From positions 62,001 through 126,000 of the forward strand of contig DASQGZ010000034.1 of NCBI GenBank assembly GCA_035632315.1: a DNA stretch of 64,000 bases. Reading direction: 5' to 3'. How positions within the stretch are numbered: the stretch's first letter is position 1; every line of letters starts with the position of its first letter. Source of the stretch: JAFDZW01 sp035632315. GTDB taxonomy: Bacteria; Bacteroidota; Ignavibacteria; Palsa-1295. The translations under genes and the position numbers were made by a program. Below the pieces are notes generated by a model. That model saw nothing but the letters and a program-made list of their open reading frames with translations, searched no databases and was not told the DNA's origin. This document shows positions 8,419 to 16,108 of the stretch, one piece after another.

Positions 8419-8815
8419 TCGTTTTTTTTTCTGTATATACTCCAAAAATCATCCGTTCTCATAATCCATTTTATATGCCAATGTCTATGCTCATATTCAG
8501 AATATTAAGGGCCAAAAAAATAAAATTGGATCTTTTTGACATAAAAAAACACTCATCCCCATTGTTATTTTAACCGCCATAAAAGATAAATTTTTGAAAT
8601 TATTAGTTTAACGACTCAGCGTATAAGTTATTGATATTTAATAAATTATAAGAATCTATCTTTTACTTCAAAAATAATTTGCACTTGCTATGTTTTTTAA
8701 TTATATTCGTATCCGTTTCTAGTTGCCCCTTCGCTCAAAACTGAATAGTTAGCCGTAATCCGCGAGTAAAAATCTCTCGGAGTAGTATGCCGTGCCAAAG
8801 GAGTTACCGATACTG

Positions 8816-8846
8816 TTTGTTTCGGTTACTCGAAACGATAAATTTG
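8816..8846 (+). promoter_or_regulatory. Consensus promoter TTTG-N19-TAAATTTG
   Basis: TTTG at 8816-8819 and TAAATTTG at 8839-8846 are separated by exactly 19 bases, the textbook Bacteroidetes primary-sigma arrangement. Transcription should start near 8853, leaving a leader of about 110 bases before the beta-roll protein. Confidence 0.65.
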
Positions 8847-8962
8847 TTTCTGGCTTTGAAATAAGAGATAATGTAGGGGTGATCTTTATTCTGTAAAGAT
8901 CAGCATTATTTTTTATGGCGGAAGCAACGGGAAAAAAGTTTTTATCACTAACCCATACATAT

Positions 8963-11900
8963 ATGAAGCAGGCACGTTTTCTTTTTGCCCTGTGGATTCT
9001 TTCACTCTTTGCAGCGAAAGACATATCTGCACAAATAACGCGCAGTTTTACCTATCAAGGTATTTTGGTTAATGCAGCAAACCAGCCCCTGAGCGGTGAA
9101 CATCGTCTGACGGTAAAGCTTTACGATTCGCCTACCGAAGGCGCTGTTGTTCATAACGAGTCGTTCGCCACGACACTCGATAAGGGCGTCTTCAATGTGA
9201 CGATCGGTTCAGAAACGCCATTCGAACCTCATTTTTCGTTCGCGAAGCAATACTGGATCGGCGTCAGCGTGGACGACGGCGTCGAAATGACACCGCGTAC
9301 GCTCGTTACTACCGTCCCGTATGCTTTGTCGTCTAATGAGGCAAGTGCGCTTACGCCAAATGCGACAGGAGCCGTACGCAGTTTCAATGGCCGCACTGGT
9401 GATCTCGTACTTAAAAGTGGAAACGGTCTCGATATTGAAACCGTCGGCAACACGATCACGATCTCGACTGCACTATCAGGTTATAAAGGCGGCGGAGCGC
9501 CACAGCAATCATTTGTAAATAGTGCGGCAGGAACAGCAAATCAAATATTTGTAAATGGTGGTGTCAGCGCGCAAACAGGAGCAGTCACACTCAGTCTTCC
9601 GCAAGATATTGCTACAACCTCTTCCCCAACATTTGGCGGGATGAAGGTGACAAATTTAAACACCACAGGCATCGTACATAACACATTGACAGGTACATTG
9701 TCGACTTCGCTGATCGTCGATGGTGATGTCAGCCCAAGTGCGGGCATTTCCGATTCCAAACTTGCAACGATCTCAAGTGCAGGAAAAGTAAATAATTCTG
9801 CTACTACCGCAACATCCTCGAATACGGCGAATAGCATTGTATCACGCGATGCATCAGGTAATTTCAGCGCGGCAACGATCACTGGGAATCTCAATGGCAA
9901 TGCAACGACTGCATCGACATTCACCGGTTCGCTTTCAGGGGATGTGACAGGGACAGAATCATCAACGGCCGTTAGCACTGTCGGTGGCCAGTCTGCAGCT
10001 AATGTTGCTTCGGGTGCAGTTGCGGCTAATGCTGCAACAAATGCGAATACTGCAAGCACGATCGTCAAACGCGATGCGTCCGGTAATTTCAGCGCCGGAA
10101 CGATCACGGGTAATCTTAATGGCAATGCAACGACTGCAACGGCTGCATCGACATTTACCGGCTCGCTTTCAGGGGATGTGATAGGGACAGAATCGGCAAC
10201 AGTCGTCAGCACTGTCGGTGGTCAGTCTGCAGCAAATGTTGCTTCGAGTGCAGTTGCGGCTAATGCTGCAACAAACGCGAATACTGCAAATACGATCGTC
10301 AAACGTGATGGTTCGGGTAATTTTAATGCCGGACAGATGACCGGAAATTTAAACGGCAATGTCATCGGTAATCTTGTCGGAAACATAACAGGTAATCTTA
10401 CCGGTAATGTTGTCGGTAACCTGACAGGCAATGTGACAGGTAATATAACAGGCGATGTCAGCGGCACATCTGCAAATGTAACCGGAGTCGTGACCGAAGC
10501 GCACGGTGGAACAAACCAAAGCACATATACAGCCGGTGATATGCTCTATGCTTCGGGCGCGAATACGCTTTCGAAGCGTTCGATCGGCGCTGCAGGAAAC
10601 GTGCTTTCAGTTTCGGGCGGGATCCCGGTGTGGTCAGCTCTGTCATCGCTTGGCGTGACATCGGTCGCAGGTACTGCGAATCAGGTACTCGTTAATGGCA
10701 GCACTTCCGCTCAACTTGGCAGTGTCGCATTATCCTTGCCACAGAATATTGACCTTGGCGCAACACCGCAATTTGCGAATGTGAATCTCACTGCTATTCC
10801 GAATAGCAGTACATACACTAACTTTGTCGTCTCGGCCGGAGGCGCATTGCAAACCCGCAGTTTCGCATCGCTTGCGAACGGATACTGGGCACGCGGCGGA
10901 AATGCCGGTACAACTCCAGGGACTGACTATGTCGGTACCAGCGATAACACCGCTTTGTATTTGGGAGTCAATGGCGCAGCACGACTCGTGCTCGGAACGA
11001 ACGGAAGCATGCAACATGATGCAGGCGGCAACACACGAGGCACCAATGCGATCGATCTACAACTGACAAGAACCGATGCTTCACACATTGCTTCAGGCGA
11101 TTACTCAGTGCTTGCCGGTGGCCGTGACAATACAGCCAGCGGTACCGGCTCATTCGTCGGAGGCGGCGGCACCGATGGAACGACGGTTATTCCGAATATT
11201 GCTTCCGGCAACGGATCGGTCATCAGCGGCGGTCTTTGGAATACTTCGAGCGATGAAGCAACTGTTGTCGCAGGAGGTTACCACAATACGGCAAGCAATA
11301 CAACAGCAACAGTCGGCGGAGGATCTGCAAATACTGCAAGCGGCGGGTTTTCGACGGTCGCCGGAGGCAGTGGCAACGCGGCAAGCAGCATCGCCGATCT
11401 TGTCAGTGGCGGTTATCAAAATAATGCGAGCGGCGGATACTCCACTGTAGGTGGAGGAACAGGAAATAGTGCAACAAAATATGCTTCGACCGTTAATGGG
11501 GGCTTCGGCAATACTGCAGGCGGGCTCTATAGCAGCATAAACGGTGGGAAGAGCAATTCTGTCAGTTCAGACTACTCGTCGATCGACGGAGGACTCTCTA
11601 ACACAGTGAGTGACCAATATAGCGGAGTCGGAAGCGGGTTTAACAATAGTGTCTCAAACACGTTCAGCTTCATCGGTGGCGGACAGAATAATGAAGCAGG
11701 TTCGTATTCCGGTGTAGTAGGCGGCGGTTATAATAATCATTCGCTCGCTAATTATTCAGCCGTTGTTGGCGGTCAGCTCAATTATGCTGAAGCAGATTAT
11801 ACATTCACCGGGGGTGGCTACAACAATATCGTTGAAGCTGGCTACTCGGCCACCTCAGGCGGTTACAAGAACATCGCAGATGGCTCGTACGAAGTGATCG

Positions 11901-12529
11901 CAGGTGGATATTCGAACGCAGGCTATTCCACGGCCGGCGTCGTCTCGGGCGGAGCTTCGAACCAATCGGTCGGAGATTATTCTACGATCGACGGCGGATC
12001 GAGCAACACGACCAACGCAAATTATTCGACGATCACCGGCGGTGCGAATAACACGACGACATCCGGCGCTGATTATTCAGTTGCATACGGCAATTCGGCA
12101 AACACATCACAGTATGGACAACAGGCGCAGGCAGCGGGTCAGTTTTCTTCCAACGGCGATGCACAGACATCCGTCTATGTAGAGCGCGGTTCGACTAACA
12201 GTACCACTACCGTGAACTTGGCTCTTGACGGCGGCTCGACCGAACTTGTTGTACCGGGAAGCACAACGTTCGCGTTCAAGATACTTGTCGCTGCTCGTGA
12301 CGACGCCGGAAACTCGGCAACGTACCTTATCGAAGGTAATGCCGCTAATAATAGCGGCACAGTGACGATCACATCGTCTGCTACAACAAGCTACACCAAC
12401 GGATTCACCACCGGTTCTGTATCAGTCAGTTCGAATAGTGCGACGATGCGTATCAAGGTTAGCGATTCCAATGGGTCGCATACGGTTCATTGGGTAGCCC
12501 GTGTGGAAACAGCAGAAGTTATGTTTTAA
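8963..12529 (+). CDS. Giant repetitive surface protein with YadA-head-like beta-roll repeats
   Basis: From the ATG at 8963 the product has 1188 residues. It starts with a signal peptide ending at DISAQ. Residues 25-125 form the FTYQG..L/VKLYDS/VPYALS module that often heads phage-tail-fibre-like surface proteins. Then come three 75-78-residue repeats (DASGNFSAG, TGSLSGDV, STVGGQSAANVAS), a run of GN-x-x tetrapeptides, a linker, and about 330 residues of 13-17-residue GG..N.AS.. units typical of YadA-type left-handed beta-rolls. The end is a plain beta domain without a T9SS domain or a YadA anchor. It is probably a secreted or surface fibre; how it is retained is not visible. A terminator follows. 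Confidence 0.8.
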   Translation: MKQARFLFALWILSLFAAKDISAQITRSFTYQGILVNAANQPLSGEHRLTVKLYDSPTEGAVVHNESFATTLDKGVFNVTIGSETPFEPHFSFAKQYWIGVSVDDGVEMTPRTLVTTVPYALSSNEASALTPNATGAVRSFNGRTGDLVLKSGNGLDIETVGNTITISTALSGYKGGGAPQQSFVNSAAGTANQIFVNGGVSAQTGAVTLSLPQDIATTSSPTFGGMKVTNLNTTGIVHNTLTGTLSTSLIVDGDVSPSAGISDSKLATISSAGKVNNSATTATSSNTANSIVSRDASGNFSAATITGNLNGNATTASTFTGSLSGDVTGTESSTAVSTVGGQSAANVASGAVAANAATNANTASTIVKRDASGNFSAGTITGNLNGNATTATAASTFTGSLSGDVIGTESATVVSTVGGQSAANVASSAVAANAATNANTANTIVKRDGSGNFNAGQMTGNLNGNVIGNLVGNITGNLTGNVVGNLTGNVTGNITGDVSGTSANVTGVVTEAHGGTNQSTYTAGDMLYASGANTLSKRSIGAAGNVLSVSGGIPVWSALSSLGVTSVAGTANQVLVNGSTSAQLGSVALSLPQNIDLGATPQFANVNLTAIPNSSTYTNFVVSAGGALQTRSFASLANGYWARGGNAGTTPGTDYVGTSDNTALYLGVNGAARLVLGTNGSMQHDAGGNTRGTNAIDLQLTRTDASHIASGDYSVLAGGRDNTASGTGSFVGGGGTDGTTVIPNIASGNGSVISGGLWNTSSDEATVVAGGYHNTASNTTATVGGGSANTASGGFSTVAGGSGNAASSIADLVSGGYQNNASGGYSTVGGGTGNSATKYASTVNGGFGNTAGGLYSSINGGKSNSVSSDYSSIDGGLSNTVSDQYSGVGSGFNNSVSNTFSFIGGGQNNEAGSYSGVVGGGYNNHSLANYSAVVGGQLNYAEADYTFTGGGYNNIVEAGYSATSGGYKNIADGSYEVIAGGYSNAGYSTAGVVSGGASNQSVGDYSTIDGGSSNTTNANYSTITGGANNTTTSGADYSVAYGNSANTSQYGQQAQAAGQFSSNGDAQTSVYVERGSTNSTTTVNLALDGGSTELVVPGSTTFAFKILVAARDDAGNSATYLIEGNAANNSGTVTITSSATTSYTNGFTTGSVSVSSNSATMRIKVSDSNGSHTVHWVARVETAEVMF
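9813..10350 (+). repeat. Three tandem coding repeats of about 225-234 bases
   Basis: The segment GGTAATTTCAGCG recurs at 9857 and 10082, and GGTAATTTTAATG at 10316, giving periods of 225 and 234 bases. The units differ by whole codons and scattered substitutions, so they come from in-frame duplication. Confidence 0.8.
10343..10456 (+). repeat. Twelve-base coding microrepeat (Gly-Asn-x-x)
   Basis: About nine units of the form GGTAATnTnACA encode GN-VI, GN-LV, GN-IT, GN-LT and similar tetrapeptides. The repeat is likely to vary in copy number by slippage (inference). Confidence 0.75.
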
Positions 12530-12574
12530 AGTCAGAAAGAGTAGAGAGAGAGTTCGATCTGACTTTTTTAAGAG

Positions 12575-12611
12575 AAGGCTGTGAAGCGATTTGCTTCACA
12601 GCCTTTTTCTT
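12575..12611 (+). terminator. Rho-independent terminator
   Basis: AAGGCTGTGAAGC and its inverse GCTTCACAGCCTT flank a five-base loop and are followed by TTTCTTTT. It ends the beta-roll gene and faces the convergent minus-strand amidohydrolase gene. Confidence 0.85.
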
Positions 12612-12617
12612 TTGATC

Positions 12618-13337
12618 TTACTTTCGGGCGGAAATAATTTTATGTAATGCAACTTCGGAAATAAACTGTTCGAAGAGCTCACCGGCAAGCGGTTCGTCAA
12701 AGCCCATTCTCTCAGGATGCCACTGCACGGCAAGAAAAAATGGTTTTGTTGTTTGATCTTCCCATTCGATGGCTTCAATGATACCATCATTTGACGAGCG
12801 AGCACTGACCTTCATTCCCGGTGCAACATTTTCGATGCCCTGATGATGAGCGCTGGTAACATTCGACTCTGTCCGTCGTGTCGCGCGTTTCAACAATGTC
12901 CCGGCTTCGATATGAATGTTATGCCTTCTGTCACTTTGTCCACTCTTTGAATGCAGGGCGAGGTCTTCAGGTGAAAGATTTGTTATCAACGTACCGCCAT
13001 AATGCACATTAAGCATTTGAAGTCCCCGGCAAATACCAAAGATCGGAAGCCCGCGTTCGTCGGCTCTTTCTGCAATCCTAAATTCGTTCGCATCGCGATT
13101 TTCATCGATCTCACACATATCGCGTTCGCTCTCTTTTCCGAACCGCGCGGGATCAATATCAACTCCTCCGGTAAAAAGCACCCCATCAACCAATTCGATC
13201 GCTGACGGATCACTCGAAAGATCGATCATTTCCAGTTCATCATGCTGCTTCGAAGCCGCATGCCTGAGAGCCACAATGTAATACTGATACTTTGCAACCC
13301 CGCTCGGAGCGTAACTGAGTCCGATCGTCAAATTCAT
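12618..13337 (-). CDS. Class I glutamine amidotransferase-like hydrolase, peptidase C26 (PuuD-like)
   Basis: The 239-residue protein belongs to the gamma-glutamyl-GABA hydrolase family. The nucleophile is Cys103 in GICRGLQMLN, and the dyad partners are His207 and Glu209 in VQWHPE. Substrates in the family include gamma-glutamyl-GABA and gamma-glutamyl-polyamines; which one applies here cannot be read from the sequence. The start shares one base with the lpxK stop, so this is the last gene of the lipid A run. That position says more about transcription than function. Confidence 0.8.
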   Translation of the reverse strand: MNLTIGLSYAPSGVAKYQYYIVALRHAASKQHDELEMIDLSSDPSAIELVDGVLFTGGVDIDPARFGKESERDMCEIDENRDANEFRIAERADERGLPIFGICRGLQMLNVHYGGTLITNLSPEDLALHSKSGQSDRRHNIHIEAGTLLKRATRRTESNVTSAHHQGIENVAPGMKVSARSSNDGIIEAIEWEDQTTKPFFLAVQWHPERMGFDEPLAGELFEQFISEVALHKIISARK

Positions 13338-14338
13338 TATGTATTCGCAGAAAATATACTCTCTATTGCATTATGAAGAATGTCTTCACCACGAGAAATG
13401 ACAGTCCGAGACCGTACGACAACCAACGGCACAGCGATTGTCATTTCTTGCACGAGACTCAACAATTTCAATTCGTCTTTTGTCGTAGTAATGACAAGAT
13501 CGCAGTTATCATGCGCTGCGGCTGTCTCGATCTCGGCTATCATCCTACGATCATACATAGTATGATCTCGAAACCGTAGAGGTATAACATTTCGAAAAAA
13601 TGGCCGAATAGAGTTTTCGAACGATCCCGGATTTCCAATGCCGGAAACAGCGAGAACGGTCTTATTTTTAAGCTCGGGCAATTCAAAAAAATGTTTTTGC
13701 GGCACAATTTCCTCGAACGATTCGATCTTTGTAGCAGCAAAAACAACAGGTTTATTCACCGTCTGCCAGTTGGATGAAGCCCAGTTTGTGATCATAATAA
13801 TATCAGCATCATTAGCTGCCGAGATCGTTTCGCGACCTTTACCAAATGGAATGACCGCCGGTATGTCTTCATCTTCATTAATAAGAAGTATATTGAGATC
13901 GCGTCGAATACGCATGTGCTGAAACCCATCATCGAGAATGACAACCTCTGCGCCAAGCTCTGCCGCTTTTTGTGCGCCTCGCAAACGATCTTCATCGCAT
14001 AGAACGATCGCGCGTTGAAGTTCCTGTGCATAGAGCATTGCTTCGTCGCCACTTTGGTCAAGCGTTGAATAAATGTCATTAGAATCCCGCACAACCAGCA
14101 AGCCATTCGATTTTCGTTTGTAGCCGCGCAGTACGATCGCAACTCGCTTGTGATACTTCTGCTCGATCAACAGGGCAAGATAGATCGCCAGAGGAGTCTT
14201 CCCTGTACCGCCGGAAGACAAATTGCCGACGGATATGACCGGAATTGAAACAGCATCTGAACGAAAGAACCCCCTGCGGTACAACCGCCGCCGCACCCAC
14301 ATTCCCCATGCATACGGATTTACCAGATCAATCAGCAT
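13337..14338 (-). CDS. lpxK: Tetraacyldisaccharide 4'-kinase
   Basis: LpxK phosphorylates the 4' position of the lipid A disaccharide on the inner face of the inner membrane. The 333-residue protein has a single N-terminal membrane-associating segment and the LpxK-type Walker A VGNLSSGGTGKTP (residues 37-49), followed by the DDGFQH motif around residue 130. Length is normal for the family. It overlaps the upstream acyltransferase gene by 11 bases and touches the C26 gene downstream, in a run that also includes lpxB. This shows the organism makes lipid A. Confidence 0.95.
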   Translation of the reverse strand: MLIDLVNPYAWGMWVRRRLYRRGFFRSDAVSIPVISVGNLSSGGTGKTPLAIYLALLIEQKYHKRVAIVLRGYKRKSNGLLVVRDSNDIYSTLDQSGDEAMLYAQELQRAIVLCDEDRLRGAQKAAELGAEVVILDDGFQHMRIRRDLNILLINEDEDIPAVIPFGKGRETISAANDADIIMITNWASSNWQTVNKPVVFAATKIESFEEIVPQKHFFELPELKNKTVLAVSGIGNPGSFENSIRPFFRNVIPLRFRDHTMYDRRMIAEIETAAAHDNCDLVITTTKDELKLLSLVQEMTIAVPLVVVRSRTVISRGEDILHNAIESIFSANT

Positions 14339-14930
14339 AATCCGTTTTTAGAGACTGAAATGGAAGAGACATTCGGTTCAAATACGCAGCCTGTTCTTGC
14401 TCCGATCGCAAATATCCGGTATAATCGATGCGATGCGGCGTGATGATGACGGAAGAGAACGGATACGGAATCTCAAATTTATCCCAACTTGATGAAAGTA
14501 TCTTTTTTCGTTTGTGTTCGATCTCGAGAAAATATAACGGCAGATCCAGTCCGTTTGCAGCAATGAATGCCCCGCGCTTAAATATTTCCGCCGGACCTTG
14601 CGGACCGTCCGGCGTAATGACAAGACGCTGTGCATCGGCTGATCGAACGAGGTCCATTGCCTCGTCAAGCGCTTCCATCCCGCCTTTACCACTTGAACCT
14701 CGGACAAGCTTGTACTTCCATCGTGAAAGAATACTTGAAAGATACTCTCCGTCTTTGCTTCTTGACACCATTGCAACGGAGTTGCTTCGCGAGACCCACC
14801 ACCCGGTAAGCATTTTAGCATGCCAGAATGCGACCACTGCTCGCTCCGGTAGCGCTTCGCCTTCCCATCGTATGCGAAGTGTTCGAACGAGCGCGGAAAC
14901 GCCAAATGCCAATATCGTGGACTGTATCAT
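14328..14930 (-). CDS. LPLAT-superfamily acyltransferase (DUF374 type)
   Basis: The 200-residue protein has the DUF374/LPLAT features: FWHAKML with His37, SRSKDGEYLSSIL with Asp60, a GSSGKGG loop and TPDGPQGP. The family transfers acyl chains to lipid A precursors or lysophospholipids at the inner membrane. Its place between lpxB and lpxK, with overlaps of 4 and 11 bases, argues for a role in lipid A acylation (inference). It is shorter than LpxL/LpxM acyltransferases, and the substrate is unknown. Confidence 0.8.
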   Translation of the reverse strand: MIQSTILAFGVSALVRTLRIRWEGEALPERAVVAFWHAKMLTGWWVSRSNSVAMVSRSKDGEYLSSILSRWKYKLVRGSSGKGGMEALDEAMDLVRSADAQRLVITPDGPQGPAEIFKRGAFIAANGLDLPLYFLEIEHKRKKILSSSWDKFEIPYPFSSVIITPHRIDYTGYLRSEQEQAAYLNRMSLPFQSLKTDYAD

Positions 14931-16084
14931 CTGAAAAGATATGCCGCAACGCGGCGGGAAGAAGATGCATCGTGGCTTTCGAGATGCACATTTATTTCGT
15001 GCAGCTCGTTCTTGAAAACATCACGTTTTGAATTCACATCCACAATTGCATCCGCGATATTCTCCGCCGTCATTTCGCTTTGAAGTAATTCAGGGTATAA
15101 TTTTTTTCCAAGTACGATATTTGCCAACCCGATAAATTTGAGTTTCACAAGCATTCGTGCCATCCAATATGTCGGCCAACTTGTCCGGTAACAGATAACA
15201 CCAGGCAGCTCACTGAGCGCCGCTTCGAGCGTCGTCGTCCCGCTCTTGAGAATTCCAAGCTGCGAGTGATACATTAACTCGTGAATATCTGTTTCACTAC
15301 GGAAACAAATAACGTCGTTTCCCCCTGTTACATACAACTCGTTATTGACTGTCGAAGATTCGACAATGATCGGTTGGACATTCAGTTTTGCAACCAATAA
15401 CTTTGCCGCATCCGTCATAACGTGAATATGTCGGCGTACCTCTTCATTCCTGCTTCCTGGAAAAAGCAACAGCCATTCTTTTGAAACATCAAGACCGAAT
15501 TTCGCTGCGAATGTTTCACGTGTTACAAATTTCGCTCGTTCGTCTGCAAGAATTTCTACAAGTGGATGTCCGACAAATTCAGTTTGCAGTAAACCGGCAT
15601 GCTTGTAAATATCCACTTCGAACGGAAAGATTACAAGCATTCTCGATACTGACGCAACGATCTTCTTCACCCTCGATGGTTTCCATGCCCATACTTGCGG
15701 ACTAACGTAATATATCACTTCGATCCCCCGTCGTTTTGCTTGCGCCGCAAAGCGAATATTGAATCCCGGGTAATCCACTAATATCACGGCATCGGGCTTT
15801 GTGTGCGGATCATCGAGAAGCGCCGTCATTTGCGTGAACACACGGCGAAAAAATCCGTAGCGCTTGGCAACTTCGAGAAATCCTACAACAGACATTTCAC
15901 GTATATCGTGAAAACATTCCATCCCCTGCGATCTGCATCCGTCGCCCGCAACCCCGAAAAATTTGACTGAGATATTTTTTCCTGCGGCAATTTTTTTTGC
16001 TTCGGAAATAACGCGTGCAGCCAGACGATCGCCCGAGCGTTCGCCGGCGATCAGTAAAATTTTACGAGGGACTGCAGGTTGCAC
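14927..16084 (-). CDS. lpxB: Lipid-A-disaccharide synthase
   Basis: LpxB joins UDP-diacylglucosamine and lipid X to make the lipid A disaccharide. The 385-residue protein has the family opening (ILLIAGERSGDRLA), the YYVSPQVWAWK segment, LFPGSRNEEVRRH and the ILKSGTTTLEAAL motif for the nucleotide sugar. Length is normal. It starts 24 bases after uvrA ends and overlaps the next gene by four bases, so the lipid A genes are transcribed with DNA-repair genes upstream. Confidence 0.95.
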   Translation of the reverse strand: MQPAVPRKILLIAGERSGDRLAARVISEAKKIAAGKNISVKFFGVAGDGCRSQGMECFHDIREMSVVGFLEVAKRYGFFRRVFTQMTALLDDPHTKPDAVILVDYPGFNIRFAAQAKRRGIEVIYYVSPQVWAWKPSRVKKIVASVSRMLVIFPFEVDIYKHAGLLQTEFVGHPLVEILADERAKFVTRETFAAKFGLDVSKEWLLLFPGSRNEEVRRHIHVMTDAAKLLVAKLNVQPIIVESSTVNNELYVTGGNDVICFRSETDIHELMYHSQLGILKSGTTTLEAALSELPGVICYRTSWPTYWMARMLVKLKFIGLANIVLGKKLYPELLQSEMTAENIADAIVDVNSKRDVFKNELHEINVHLESHDASSSRRVAAYLFR

Positions 16085-16108
16085 GGCAGGAAATTTACGA
16101 AAGAAACG

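Larger units (their letters stand above)
8193..8962. other. 770-base AT-rich intergenic region between divergent surface-protein genes
   Basis: The stretch is much richer in A and T than the genes beside it. It holds the minus-strand -7 box at 8249, a plus-strand -7 box at 8328 followed by a 21-codon hydrophobic ORF and a nine-T run, and a strong plus-strand promoter at 8816-8846. Between about 8430 and 8800 I see only AT-rich sequence without a gene. Confidence 0.6.

Noticed and set aside
9541..10524. Two long minus-strand ORFs opposite the beta-roll gene
   Set aside because: They are shadow frames of the repetitive coding sequence and only reflect its repeated codon pattern.
9800..12100. 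A CRISPR array in the repetitive part of the beta-roll gene
   Set aside because: The repeats are coding, vary in steps of three, and have no constant direct repeat with unique spacers.
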